In this document: positions 7,668 to 16,756 of the stretch, one piece after another
How positions within the stretch are numbered: the first letter of the stretch is position 1
Layout of the letters: the number at the start of each line of letters is the position of its first letter
From: PMP191F sp047602185
GTDB lineage: Bacteria; Bacteroidota; Bacteroidia; Chitinophagales; Chitinophagaceae
NCBI GenBank assembly: GCA_047602185.1
Contig: JASGHY010000001.1
Location: forward strand, 4,898,001-4,962,000
DNA: 64,000 nt
Reading direction: 5' to 3'
The notes under the pieces: model-generated
What the model saw: the letters and a program-made list of their open reading frames with translations, nothing else
What the model was told of the DNA's origin: nothing
The model's database searches: none
Position numbers and translations under genes: made by a program

Positions 7668-9176
7668 ATGTCAAATCATAAACGCCCGCCGGCCTCATTA
7701 CTTTTCATCTTTGGTGGCAGCGGCGATCTTAACCACAGGAAATTATCTCCTGCCTTGTATAACCTGTTCATTGATGAGTGGATGCCCGAGAAATTTAGCA
7801 TTGTAGGTATTGGCCGTCGTCCTTATACTGACGAGGCTTACCGCACACACCTGCTGAACGGTATCCAGAAATTCTCCCGCCGTAAAGATGACCAGAACGG
7901 CAAGTGGGAAACCTTTTCCAAAAACGTGTCGTACCTGCAAATGGATGCCAGTCAGGATGCAGAGTACCAGAAAATTGCAGACATCGTAAAACAGAAGGAG
8001 CAGGAGTACGGTGAACATCCCAATGTAATCTTTTACATGGCGGTGGCGCCACAACTGGTTCCTGAAATTGCCAGCAAACTGGGGCCATTGAATATCTGTT
8101 CTGATACGAAGTGTACGCGCATTGTGGTAGAGAAACCGTTTGGTCATGACCTGGAAAGTGCACACGAACTGAATAAACTGCTTTCGTCCATGTTTGATGA
8201 AAAGCAGATCTATCGTATAGACCACTATCTTGGAAAAGAAACTGTTCAGAATATTCTTGCCCTGCGTTTTGCCAACGCATTGTTTGAACCCATCTGGAAC
8301 AGGAACTATATTGACCATGTACAGATCACTGCTGCAGAGACTGTAGGCGTGGAAGGGCGTGGGGATTATTATGAGAACTCGGGTGCGCTACGCGATATGG
8401 TACAGAATCACATTCTGCAACTGATGTGTATGATTGCGATGGAAGCTCCGGTTTCATTTGAAGCAGATGAGATCCGTAATAAAAAAGTGGACGTACTGAA
8501 TGCTATCCGCAAGATCAGTAAAGAAGATGTTCATGCCTATGCAGTACGTGGCCAATATTCTGAAGGATGGATGAAAGGGGAAAAAGTTCCCGGTTATCGC
8601 CAGGAGAAGAACGTAGCAACAGACTCGCCAACCGATACATTTGCTGCTGTTAAGTTTTACATTGATAACTGGCGTTGGCAAAATGTACCATTCTACGTAC
8701 GCACCGGTAAGCACCTGCATGAAAAATCAACGATCATTACAATAGAGTTTAAACCAGCCCCCAATTATGCATTTCCAATAGAAGCTGCTGAAACATGGAG
8801 GCCGAACAGGCTTACCATCAGCATTCAACCAGAAATGGATATCCGTTTGCGCTTCCAGGCAAAACGTCTTGGTCAGTCAATGACACTGAACCCGGTTGAT
8901 ATGATCTTCAGCTACAAAGACGCTTATAACGAGCAGGAGCCTGAAGCATACGAAACCCTGTTGCTGGATGTAATGGAAGGAAATGCCACACTGTTTATGC
9001 GTTCTGACCAGGTAGAAGCAGCATGGAAAATAATTATGCCGATACAGGAAGCATGGGATGCAAGACCACCGGTAGATTTCCCTAACTATGCACCTGATAG
9101 CTGGGGCCCCGAAGATGCAGAGGCCCTGATTGCAAGAGATGGGCATAACTGGGTTACCCTACCCCCGGTTCACTAA
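7668..9176 (+). CDS. zwf: Glucose-6-phosphate 1-dehydrogenase
   Basis: This 502-residue enzyme oxidises glucose 6-phosphate to 6-phosphoglucono-1,5-lactone with NADP+ or NAD+. The N-terminal dinucleotide fold shows GGSGDLNHRKL (residues 16-26). The active-site signature RIDHYLGKE lies near residue 184 and contains the catalytic His. Substrate contacts appear in VVEKPFGHD. The length matches the usual 480-510 residues. It is the middle gene of gnd-zwf-pgl, with gaps of 38 and 47 bases, and feeds its product to the lactonase encoded next. Confidence 0.98.
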   Translation: MSNHKRPPASLLFIFGGSGDLNHRKLSPALYNLFIDEWMPEKFSIVGIGRRPYTDEAYRTHLLNGIQKFSRRKDDQNGKWETFSKNVSYLQMDASQDAEYQKIADIVKQKEQEYGEHPNVIFYMAVAPQLVPEIASKLGPLNICSDTKCTRIVVEKPFGHDLESAHELNKLLSSMFDEKQIYRIDHYLGKETVQNILALRFANALFEPIWNRNYIDHVQITAAETVGVEGRGDYYENSGALRDMVQNHILQLMCMIAMEAPVSFEADEIRNKKVDVLNAIRKISKEDVHAYAVRGQYSEGWMKGEKVPGYRQEKNVATDSPTDTFAAVKFYIDNWRWQNVPFYVRTGKHLHEKSTIITIEFKPAPNYAFPIEAAETWRPNRLTISIQPEMDIRLRFQAKRLGQSMTLNPVDMIFSYKDAYNEQEPEAYETLLLDVMEGNATLFMRSDQVEAAWKIIMPIQEAWDARPPVDFPNYAPDSWGPEDAEALIARDGHNWVTLPPVH

Positions 9177-9223
9177 GCTAATTTAACATCACCAACAAGA
9201 TCAATCATTATTCCCCCATCACC

Positions 9224-9946
9224 ATGGAATTGCATATTTATAAAGATGCAGATGAACTGAGTAAAGGAGCTGCTCAATGGATTGCTGATTATATTGGTAA
9301 AACACTGCAACAGAAAGACAGGTTTACAATTGCATTATCAGGTGGCAGTACGCCACAAAAGCTGCACAAGATCCTGGCTGCATCTCCCTACAAGGAAACT
9401 ATTGACTGGCAAAAGCTGCATATTTTCTGGGGTGATGAGCGCTTTGTTCCATACGAAGACGAACGCAATAATGCGAAAATGGCTTTTGATACATTGTTGT
9501 GCGAGATCCCTGTTCCAAAGAGTCAGATCCATATTATGCGTACGGATATTGATCCTGAAACATCTGCTGCGGAATATGAAAAAATACTGCACCAGTATTT
9601 TCACAACGACAATCATTCATTTGACCTGGTACTGCTGGGAATGGGAGATGACGGACATACCTTGTCACTGTTTCCCAACACACCGGTTATTCATGAAAAT
9701 AAAAAATGGGTAACTACATTCTTCCTGAAGCAGCAGGAAATGTATCGCATCACACTTACTGCACATATTACCAACCGGGCGTCTGCTGTAGCATTTCTTG
9801 TAGCTGGTGGCGGCAAAGCATCTGCATTGAAAGAAGTGCTGGAAGGTGATTTCAATGCCGAGAAATATCCTTCGCAATTGATCCGCCCAAAACCCGGAGC
9901 ATTGCACTGGTTTGTTGATGAAGCAGCAGCGAAGTTATTACATTAA
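9224..9946 (+). CDS. pgl: 6-phosphogluconolactonase (DevB type)
   Basis: This 240-residue cytoplasmic enzyme hydrolyses 6-phosphogluconolactone to 6-phosphogluconate and so links the zwf and gnd reactions. Family motifs are ALSGGSTPQKL (phosphate loop, near residue 38), FWGDERFVPYEDERNN and LGMGDDGHTLSLFP, where the GDDGH segment holds the presumed catalytic acid/base. It is the last gene of the operon and is followed 24 bases later by a strong terminator. Confidence 0.97.
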   Translation: MELHIYKDADELSKGAAQWIADYIGKTLQQKDRFTIALSGGSTPQKLHKILAASPYKETIDWQKLHIFWGDERFVPYEDERNNAKMAFDTLLCEIPVPKSQIHIMRTDIDPETSAAEYEKILHQYFHNDNHSFDLVLLGMGDDGHTLSLFPNTPVIHENKKWVTTFFLKQQEMYRITLTAHITNRASAVAFLVAGGGKASALKEVLEGDFNAEKYPSQLIRPKPGALHWFVDEAAAKLLH

Positions 9947-9970
9947 TACAATGAATCTTTTACATAAGCA

Positions 9971-10002
9971 AAAGCGTCCTGAAGAGAGCTTCAGGACGCT
10001 TT
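9971..10002 (+). terminator. Terminator of gnd-zwf-pgl
   Basis: A 14-bp perfect stem (AAAGCGTCCTGAAG with CTTCAGGACGCTTT) closes an AGAG loop and is followed by further T residues. It lies between convergent genes and may also stop the DUF2251 transcript from the other side. Confidence 0.9.
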
Positions 10003-10022
10003 TTTATTATAGCCGGTACTTA

Positions 10023-10427
10023 TTAAAAAAATGACCGGATGACTTCGTCGGTTAGCTTGCGGCCACTTTGTGTCCAGAATTCATTTGGCGGAGGGAACTC
10101 GTTCCTGTTATAACCACCATGCCCCTCAAAATCGAACAAGGCATAACAATAGGCATCTATTACCAATGCGCACTGCTGCCAGCTTTTGGACCAGATAATG
10201 CGTAACTCTCTTTTGTTCTTATCGGTAATATCTTCTGCATTGTAAATATGCAGGGCATCCAGTACACGCAACTCACCCGATTCCGGATTCTTCTCTATCG
10301 CATAGAAAAAGCCGGTTTCAGTATTATCCTCAAACACTACACCGTTGGCATTTACCGGTGCAAGGCATTCGATAAAAGTATCTTCGCCCGGCACTATCTT
10401 TTGATCTCTTAACAGGTATCCTTTCAT
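10023..10427 (-). CDS. DUF2251-like protein
   Basis: The best start is MKGYLLRDQK, giving about 134 residues. A longer frame exists, but its extra N-terminus overlaps the end of the upstream gene. The sequence (VVFEDNTETGFFYAI, then LDALHIYNAEDI, then FDFEGHGGYNRNEFPPP) fits the DUF2251 family as remembered. No catalytic residues are known for that family. It starts five bases after the stop of the Dabb gene, so the two are probably one transcript. No signal peptide, so probably cytoplasmic. Function unknown. Confidence 0.7.
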   Translation of the reverse strand: MKGYLLRDQKIVPGEDTFIECLAPVNANGVVFEDNTETGFFYAIEKNPESGELRVLDALHIYNAEDITDKNKRELRIIWSKSWQQCALVIDAYCYALFDFEGHGGYNRNEFPPPNEFWTQSGRKLTDEVIRSFF

Positions 10428-10432
10428 ATTAT

Positions 10433-10849
10433 TTAGCTGACACTCACAGAATCGTACACCACAACTTTTGTCCACAGGGATGAACATTCTTCTACAAATT
10501 TCAGGTGAACAGGGTCTACCTGGTAGCTTGCCTGGTCTGTGGCATTGTCAAACAAAAGACACCAGGAAACAGCATAAGAGCGATCAATTACATCACGATT
10601 AGTATCAGCGGGCTGACCAATATGAAACTCTTTGATCGTTTTTACTTTCGATAGTTTGCGTAACCCTTCAACCAGTTTCTGTTTGTCTTCTTTACTATCC
10701 GGATTCTTTAACCAGAAATAAACGTGGTGGATGAATTTGTCTGAAAGAGACATAGCTGTGGTATTAGTGTCCGCAAAGGTAACTAATCCTGTGGCTACTG
10801 CTGCTTTGCCCGTGTTACCAATAAATTCGCGGCGTGACTTTTTTTGCAT
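10433..10849 (-). CDS. Dabb (stress-responsive A/B barrel) protein with Tat-like leader
   Basis: This 138-residue protein begins with a twin-arginine-like leader (KSRREFIGNTG followed by a weakly hydrophobic stretch), suggesting export of a folded protein. The mature part is a ferredoxin-like alpha/beta barrel of the Dabb family, recognised by IHHVYFWLKNPDS at its start, IKEFHIGQPADTNRDV in the middle and HLKFVEECSSLW near the end. Family members usually dimerise, and most have no assigned enzyme activity. It is probably co-transcribed with the DUF2251 gene downstream. Confidence 0.85.
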   Translation of the reverse strand: MQKKSRREFIGNTGKAAVATGLVTFADTNTTAMSLSDKFIHHVYFWLKNPDSKEDKQKLVEGLRKLSKVKTIKEFHIGQPADTNRDVIDRSYAVSWCLLFDNATDQASYQVDPVHLKFVEECSSLWTKVVVYDSVSVS

Positions 10850-10895
10850 GTTATAATGGTTTAATGACGTTTACGTTAAAAAAGTATCATCCGTC

Positions 10896-12071
10896 CTATT
10901 TGATCTTTTTCAGCCAATCCCTGATACCACGATAAATCTGTTTGGCTACCGCTTTATGAAACTTAGGATCAAGAATGCGTTGTTCATCTTCTGCATTGCT
11001 TAGAAAGGCTATTTCCACCAGGCAGTTGGGGTATTCTGTAGGGCCGCTCAATGAAAAATTGAAGTTACCCACATTTCCATATTCAGCTAGGCCTAATTGC
11101 AGCATACGTTCCAGCACAGCCTGTGTAAGCGGTCTGAATCCTATATAGCGATAATAAGTACTTGTGCCTTTTACATTTGCATTGCCAGAAGAGTTCAGGT
11201 GCAAGCTGATCAATACAGAAGGGTCCTGCGCCCGTAAAAACAATGTACGCTCTGGCATACCCAGGTCAACATCCGCATCTCTCGTCATGATGGTTTTAAC
11301 TCCCTTGCGATGCAGGTACTGCTCCAGTTCTTTTGCAAACTTTAGTGTATAGTCTTTTTCTAAAACTTTGGAAGTAAGGCCATCTGCACCGGCATTGGAA
11401 CCGCCATGTCCCGCATCTATGGCTATCACCAGTTGCGATGCCTTTAATTTTGCCGGCTGACGTTTTACACGAACTACCAATTTTTTGCCCGTACTATCGT
11501 AGGCGATATTATACCCCCAATGTTGCTGATGTTTCAATTCAATATACACACGCAGCACATCATCTTCTGTTTGTTCATACCATGCATTTTTAATTTCTTT
11601 TACCGAGTGAAGCTGAGTTATCCAGTTGGTATTGGACGTTACACCAAAAATATCAATGGCAATACGCGAAGGGTTGATCTGCTGTACACTCCGGTAAGGC
11701 AATCTTTCTTCCATAGCGATCGTTACAAAATCGTACTGGTCGTTGCCATATACCTTCCAGCTACTACTGAGGTAATAGGGTTTCAGTTGCTTATCCACTA
11801 CCGGCTGTACATTGCTTTTAGCTACATAGGCACTATGGTACCTGGAAAGTTGCACCTTATAATCTCCGCCTGAAGAATCAACTACTTTCAGTAATACATT
11901 GGTATCGATATAAGTGAGCTTTGCTCCACCCAGCCTGTCATCGCCCAATCCATATTCAAGAAAAGGCAATTGTCCCGTGGTCTTTACAAGCAGGTAGGGT
12001 TGGGTAGAATCCTGCGCAAAGGTTATAACGGTAAGCAGGAAAGAAATGGCTACTAAAAAGATGTGCTTCAT
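10896..12071 (-). CDS. N-acetylmuramoyl-L-alanine amidase (Amidase_3) with N-terminal AMIN-like region
   Basis: The start MKHIFLVAISF gives a proper signal peptide ending near TFAQ; an eight-residue longer frame lacks one. The protein is 391 residues. The N-terminal half contains a beta-rich AMIN-like region (about residues 95-190, with RIAIDIFGV and LRVYIELKH), which in AmiC-type enzymes targets the envelope. The C-terminal half is Amidase_3 with zinc ligands His in DAGHGG, Glu in VLEKDYTL and His in ISLHLNS, and the catalytic Glu in VEIAFLSN. It cleaves the MurNAc-L-Ala bond of peptidoglycan, typically during cell separation. Confidence 0.93.
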   Translation of the reverse strand: MKHIFLVAISFLLTVITFAQDSTQPYLLVKTTGQLPFLEYGLGDDRLGGAKLTYIDTNVLLKVVDSSGGDYKVQLSRYHSAYVAKSNVQPVVDKQLKPYYLSSSWKVYGNDQYDFVTIAMEERLPYRSVQQINPSRIAIDIFGVTSNTNWITQLHSVKEIKNAWYEQTEDDVLRVYIELKHQQHWGYNIAYDSTGKKLVVRVKRQPAKLKASQLVIAIDAGHGGSNAGADGLTSKVLEKDYTLKFAKELEQYLHRKGVKTIMTRDADVDLGMPERTLFLRAQDPSVLISLHLNSSGNANVKGTSTYYRYIGFRPLTQAVLERMLQLGLAEYGNVGNFNFSLSGPTEYPNCLVEIAFLSNAEDEQRILDPKFHKAVAKQIYRGIRDWLKKIK

Positions 12072-12100
12072 AACCGGAAGATACAACAGGGGCATAAAAA

Positions 12101-12126
12101 ATCCCGGGGCTTTTACACACCGGGAT
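12101..12126 (-). terminator. Terminator of the acyl-CoA dehydrogenase gene
   Basis: ATCCCGG pairs with CCGGGAT across a 12-base loop. On the minus strand the stem is followed by TTTTTTA. It separates the dehydrogenase gene from the amidase gene. Confidence 0.7.
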
Positions 12127-12150
12127 CTACAAGTAAGCTAAACATTATTT

Positions 12151-13944
12151 TTATAAGGGATATTTATTCTCGCCGATGAGTTTGGCCGCAATACGCCTTT
12201 TGGCTTCTTTGCTATTGAAAGGATCTGCTTTGGTAAAGCGTTTCAGCCCCAGCAACATCATGCGCTGTTCGTCGCCATCAGCAAAAGCATTGATAGCATC
12301 TTTACCTGCCTTATTGATCGCATCTGCCGCATCATACAGATAGCTGCGTGTAACATCCAGTTCAAACTGGCAAGCAGCTTCACCTCTTTTATCAACCAGT
12401 TTCATAGTACGTAGCAAAGCACTTTCTGCATGGTAGGTGTCAATAGCCATATCGGCAATATTCATCAGTACTTCCTGTTCAGATTCTATTTTCATCATCA
12501 GCTTTTGCACCGCCGCTCCGGCAGTCATGAGGATCGCTTTTTTGAAATTGCTGATGAGCTTTTTCTCCTTTGCAAATGCTTCTTCGTCACCGCTGCCAAA
12601 ATCAGGAATACTCATTAATTCTTTCTGCACATTCATGGCCGGCCCCATCAGGTCAAGACGACCTTTCATGGCCCGTTTCAGCACCATATCTACAGTAAGC
12701 AAACGGTTAATTTCGTTGGTACCTTCATAAATACGGTTGATGCGGCTATCGCGGTAGGCACGTGAAATAATGTATTCATCACTGAACCCGTTACCTCCAT
12801 GGATCTGCACTCCTTCGTCCACTATAAGGTCTAAGGTTTCGCTACCAAACACTTTGAGTATAGCACACTCAATAGCATATTCTTCAGCACCACCCAGCAA
12901 CGCCTCATTAAAAGGCTTGCCAGCAGCCAGTAACTCATGTTCTTTTTCGTCAATTACTTTTGATGTACGATACAAGGCACTTTCTGCTACCCACATTTTG
13001 ATAGCCATTTCAGCCAGTTTGTGCTTGATAGCACCAAAGTTGGCAATAGGTGTTTTGAATTGCTCGCGCGTAGTAGCGTATTGAGTAGAAATAGTAGTGG
13101 CTCTTTTGGCTCCGCCCAGTGCAGCTGCACACAATTTTAAACGACCAATATTAAGAATGTTGAACGCTATCACGTGACCTTTTCCGATTTCACCCAGTAC
13201 GTTCTCTACCGGTACTTTGCAATCCTGGAAATAGAGCTGAACAGTGGAAGATCCTTTGATCCCCATTTTGTGCTCTTCAGGCCCCTGTGTAAAGCCCTCA
13301 AAACCTCTTTCTACAATAAAGCCGGTAAACTTATCACCATCTACTTTTGCGAATACAGTATATACATCAGCAAAACCACCGTTGGTGATCCAGCATTTCT
13401 GGCCATTCAGCAGGTAATGTTTTCCATCAGCACTCAGTGTCGCTGTTGTTTTAGCACCCAGGGCATCGCTGCCGCTATTGGGCTCAGTAAGGCCATAAGC
13501 ACCTTTCCATTCGCCGGTAGCCAGTTTAGGAATGTATTGTTTTTTCTGTGCGTCGGTTCCGAAATATAAAATAGGTAGGGTGCCAATACCTGTATGTGCA
13601 GATACTGCCACTGAAAATGAATACCCCCCCCCCAATGCCTCGCTTACCAATGTAGAGGTAACAAAGTCTTTACCCAGCCCACCATATTCTTCGGGAATAG
13701 AGGCACCCAGCAAGCCCTGTTCGCCAGCCTTCTGTACCAGTGATGGCATTAGCCCTGGCTCCAGTTTATCAATGCGGTCTATTACCGGTAATACCTCTGT
13801 TTCCAGAAAAGAAGCACACATGTCTTTTACCATCTGTTGTTCTTCACTGTAGTCTTCGGGAGTAAAAGTGCTGAAGGGAGATGTTTCTTTGATCAACCAT
13901 TCCCCGCCTTTGAAAGTGGCATTTTGCTGTGCAGTGGAACTCAT
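12151..13944 (-). CDS. Acyl-CoA dehydrogenase with C-terminal extension
   Basis: This 597-residue flavoenzyme introduces the alpha-beta double bond in acyl-CoA during fatty-acid oxidation. The core (residues about 30-430) shows GAYGLTEPNSGSDA (substrate/FAD contact), CWITNGGFADVY, and DEGVQIHGGNGFSDEY followed by YRDSRINRIYEGTNEI, where the Glu of YEGT is in the position of the catalytic base of short/medium-chain enzymes. A helical extension of about 170 residues follows, as in long-chain and many Bacteroidota members. A run of ten G bases encodes the Gly-Gly-Gly near residue 105 and could slip. The MarR regulator gene lies just upstream and may control it. Confidence 0.95.
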   Translation of the reverse strand: MSSTAQQNATFKGGEWLIKETSPFSTFTPEDYSEEQQMVKDMCASFLETEVLPVIDRIDKLEPGLMPSLVQKAGEQGLLGASIPEEYGGLGKDFVTSTLVSEALGGGYSFSVAVSAHTGIGTLPILYFGTDAQKKQYIPKLATGEWKGAYGLTEPNSGSDALGAKTTATLSADGKHYLLNGQKCWITNGGFADVYTVFAKVDGDKFTGFIVERGFEGFTQGPEEHKMGIKGSSTVQLYFQDCKVPVENVLGEIGKGHVIAFNILNIGRLKLCAAALGGAKRATTISTQYATTREQFKTPIANFGAIKHKLAEMAIKMWVAESALYRTSKVIDEKEHELLAAGKPFNEALLGGAEEYAIECAILKVFGSETLDLIVDEGVQIHGGNGFSDEYIISRAYRDSRINRIYEGTNEINRLLTVDMVLKRAMKGRLDLMGPAMNVQKELMSIPDFGSGDEEAFAKEKKLISNFKKAILMTAGAAVQKLMMKIESEQEVLMNIADMAIDTYHAESALLRTMKLVDKRGEAACQFELDVTRSYLYDAADAINKAGKDAINAFADGDEQRMMLLGLKRFTKADPFNSKEAKRRIAAKLIGENKYPL

Positions 13945-13988
13945 ATAACAAACATTTTATGTTGAACGAATATTGTTAGTAGTAATCG

Positions 13989-14429
13989 TTATTTCAGGTT
14001 GTCGTACACTATCTGCAATACTTCTTTGCAAATATCTATTCTTTCGGGGGGCACGCCGGTTAAAGCTTCATTAAGTGTTTCTTCGGCAAGGAACATCGCT
14101 TCTTCCTGTAACTTCTGTGCCTGTTTGGTTAAAAAGACCATGTTCATTCTGCGGTCCGATTCGGAAGCCACACGTTTTACCAGTTGCAGTCTTTCCAGGT
14201 TATCTACCAGTCGCGTAATGCTGGGTTTATCACGAAAAGTTGCATTACAAAGCTCCTGCTGACTAATGCCGTCCTGTTTCCACAAATGGTATAACACACT
14301 CCATTGCTCAATTGTTAAGTTGAGCCCGGCTGCATTGAATTTTTTTTGCAAACGGCGCGCAATGGCTGTGGATGCTTTACCCGTAATAAAGCTATAGAGC
14401 TCCCCTCTTTTAAATTGGTTGTTTGACAT
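13989..14429 (-). CDS. MarR family transcriptional regulator
   Basis: The start MSNNQFKRGEL gives 146 residues, the normal MarR length. A longer frame would extend across the probable operator and is rejected. The winged helix-turn-helix lies at about residues 45-110 (ISQQELCNATFRDKPSITRLVDNLE, with the wing at SESDRRMNMVFLT). MarR proteins are dimers that usually repress their own gene and a neighbour and release DNA on binding a small phenolic or lipid ligand. The palindrome at 14431-14448 touches its start codon. The acyl-CoA dehydrogenase gene follows 44 bases downstream on the same strand and is a likely co-regulated partner. Confidence 0.92.
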   Translation of the reverse strand: MSNNQFKRGELYSFITGKASTAIARRLQKKFNAAGLNLTIEQWSVLYHLWKQDGISQQELCNATFRDKPSITRLVDNLERLQLVKRVASESDRRMNMVFLTKQAQKLQEEAMFLAEETLNEALTGVPPERIDICKEVLQIVYDNLK

Positions 14430-14430
14430 A

Positions 14431-14448
14431 TAGTTGTTTATACAACTA
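14431..14448. promoter_or_regulatory. Putative MarR operator
   Basis: TAGTTGT and ACAACTA form a perfect 7-bp inverted repeat with a 4-base spacer, directly upstream of the MarR start codon. Size and placement fit an autorepressor site. The same 11 bases (TAGTTGTTTAT) recur at 14641-14651 over the start of the neighbouring SGNH gene. Confidence 0.6.
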
Positions 14449-14649
14449 ATCAAATCTAGCATATCTCTGCCATATCTGCAAATTACCTGCCCTGAATTTT
14501 TTGTTAATGCCCACATCATTATGTGATCCGGATCATGCATGTATTTAATACAAAAATTTGTAGCTTACTTTGACTATCCAATCCGCTGCACAAGCCATTT
14601 TTCCTCCCTGTGTTGGTTTCTTTTTTTTAATCCTCAGAACTAGTTGTTT

Positions 14650-15888
14650 ATGAAAAAGATCTGTACGCTTTTGCTGGCGTTCAGCAGTATTGCAGGGTTT
14701 GCTCAAACCGGGAGGGTGGCAGCTATGGGATCTTCCACCACGGCAGGACAGGGGGCATCTACCCCGGATAGTTCATGGGTAAGACGTTTTAACGCTTATT
14801 ATAAAAGGCAGCTTGGTATTATTGATACTATCTATAATATGGGGGTAAACGGATACTCGTTTTACAGCGGTATGCCTACCAGCTATACCGGTGGACCTAC
14901 CGCTCCGGACGTACAGAGAAATGTAACACGGGCTGTATTTCTTTTAAGTACACTCAGCGATCCCTCCAATGGTATTATCATTGTTAATTATCCTACCAAT
15001 AATTATGATACCTATACCATTGCCGAAATAATGAATGGACTTCAATTGATCTATGATTCAGCCATGGCTTTTGGCAACAAATGTTATATCACTACTACAC
15101 AGCCACGTACAGATGGCGCATTCAATTCATCGGCAATAAAAAAGAAACTGGCAACCATTAAAGACTCTATCATCAATCGTTTTGGTGTTATGCATACGCT
15201 CAACTTCTGGGACGGTATGTTTAACCCGGCGGATACCACGATCAAGTCCATCTATTCTGCAGGCGATAATATCCACTTTAATGATGCAGGACATCGTGAG
15301 CTATTTAACCGTGTAGTGGCTGCTAATGTTTTCAATCTTACATTGCCTGTAAAGCTGGAAGCATTCCGTGTACAGCAAAAAGAGGAACAGGTGCTTGTAA
15401 GCTGGGAGGCAACCTGTGATAATTTTAGCAGTACCAACTTTGCGGTACAGCGAAGTGCGGATAATGTATCATTTGAAACGCTTGAGCTGATACCTGCCCA
15501 TAATACAGGCGGTAAGCAGTCTTATCTGTATATCGATAAAGATCCCCATCCAGGCAATAGCTATTATCGTCTTCAGTTAATTGAAGGGGAGAAGAAAGAG
15601 TTTTCTTCCATTGCCGTTATCAAACGTTCTGAGCCTGCCATAATGATAAAAAAAATATATCCGGTTCCTGCCAGGGAAAGTATTTCGCTTGATATCTATG
15701 TAGCAGAACCTCAACAGGCCACTTTTGAGCTCATCAGCAGTGGTGGCCAGTTAGCGGAAAAATATATACGTTCGCTTAATAAACGCCAAAATAAGATCAC
15801 ATTGCCTGTTGCACATCTTATTGCGGGCAACTATTTCGTTCGCATTACCACAAAAACCGGAACGTTTACGCAATCTTTCATAAAATAG
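14650..15888 (+). CDS. SGNH/GDSL-type hydrolase with T9SS type A sorting domain
   Basis: The ATG at 14650 gives a clean signal peptide (MKKICTLLLAFSSIAGFAQ). The SGNH esterase-like domain spans about residues 22-225: block I is MGSSTTAG with nucleophile Ser29, a block III-like NYPTNN carries the oxyanion Asn, and block V is DNIHFNDAGH with Asp and His. A beta-rich linker follows, then a C-terminal sorting domain (IYPVPARESISL to YFVRITTKTG) typical of type IX secretion cargo. The enzyme is therefore predicted to be surface-attached or secreted and to remove acyl or acetyl groups from an unknown polymer or lipid. It heads a same-strand run with short gaps to 19034. Confidence 0.9.
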   Translation: MKKICTLLLAFSSIAGFAQTGRVAAMGSSTTAGQGASTPDSSWVRRFNAYYKRQLGIIDTIYNMGVNGYSFYSGMPTSYTGGPTAPDVQRNVTRAVFLLSTLSDPSNGIIIVNYPTNNYDTYTIAEIMNGLQLIYDSAMAFGNKCYITTTQPRTDGAFNSSAIKKKLATIKDSIINRFGVMHTLNFWDGMFNPADTTIKSIYSAGDNIHFNDAGHRELFNRVVAANVFNLTLPVKLEAFRVQQKEEQVLVSWEATCDNFSSTNFAVQRSADNVSFETLELIPAHNTGGKQSYLYIDKDPHPGNSYYRLQLIEGEKKEFSSIAVIKRSEPAIMIKKIYPVPARESISLDIYVAEPQQATFELISSGGQLAEKYIRSLNKRQNKITLPVAHLIAGNYFVRITTKTGTFTQSFIK

Positions 15889-15924
15889 ATTGTAGCTTTA
15901 ACGCAGTTAGTTTTAAAATTCAAT

Positions 15925-16743
15925 ATGCAATCTGCGTTCGTTAATTTCAATTCGTCCCGCATTCATTATAGTTATGCCGGTAAGGGTTCCAGGATGCTTT
16001 TATGCTTTCATGGCTATGGAGAAACCGAAGAAAGTTTTCATTTTCTGCAACCCTACCTGGAACACGATTACCAGATCATAGCTATAGACCTGCCTTATCA
16101 CGGAAAAACCAAATGGAAAGAAGGCCTGAAGTGTTCCGTTACAGACCTTACCGCCATTATTAATACCATTCGTATTGAACGCTCTATTACTTCTTCTTCT
16201 TTTACAGTAATGGGATTCAGCCTGGGTGGCAGGCTCGCATTAAGCCTGTTACAGGAAACGCCGGACTCTATCGAAAAAGCAGTATTACTGGCACCGGATG
16301 GATTTACGGTTAATTTCTGGTACTGGCTTGCTACCCAAACCCGTGTCGGCAACAGGTTGTTCAAATTTACTATGCGACATGTAAGTTGGTTTAAGTTACT
16401 GTTGAAAACCGGCAATACACTGAAAATGGTCAACCCCAGTGTATATAAGTTTACCAAACATTTTATTGATGATAAACAAGTACGGAATGATCTGTATGTT
16501 CGCTGGACCTGTATGCGTAAATTCAGGCCGGAATTACGGATCGTAAAAACTATGATCGTACGTTATCATATGCCGGTAACCCTGGTGTATGGAGAATATG
16601 ATAAGATCATCCGTTACGAACATGGTGAAAGGTTCAGAAGCGGCATTGAACCATTTTGTACCGTACAGGTAATAGCCAGCGGCCACCAGGTATTACACCA
16701 GAAAAATGCAGAGGTTATTGTAAACGCACTAGCTATACATTAA
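15925..16743 (+). CDS. Alpha/beta hydrolase
   Basis: This 272-residue cytoplasmic protein has an alpha/beta hydrolase fold. The oxyanion segment is CFHGYGE (residues 27-33), the nucleophile elbow is GFSLGG with Ser99, the acid is probably the Asp of YGEYDKI, and the His is in ASGHQVLH near the C-terminus. A cap region rich in aromatic residues lies between the elbow and the acid. Substrate unknown. It starts 36 bases after the SGNH gene and ends 13 bases before the glycosyltransferase gene, so co-transcription is likely. Confidence 0.88.
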   Translation: MQSAFVNFNSSRIHYSYAGKGSRMLLCFHGYGETEESFHFLQPYLEHDYQIIAIDLPYHGKTKWKEGLKCSVTDLTAIINTIRIERSITSSSFTVMGFSLGGRLALSLLQETPDSIEKAVLLAPDGFTVNFWYWLATQTRVGNRLFKFTMRHVSWFKLLLKTGNTLKMVNPSVYKFTKHFIDDKQVRNDLYVRWTCMRKFRPELRIVKTMIVRYHMPVTLVYGEYDKIIRYEHGERFRSGIEPFCTVQVIASGHQVLHQKNAEVIVNALAIH

Positions 16744-16756
16744 AATCAACTATTTC

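Noticed and set aside
13989..14540. Longer MarR protein starting at 14540
   Set aside because: The extra 37 residues cover the probable operator and are not part of the MarR fold.
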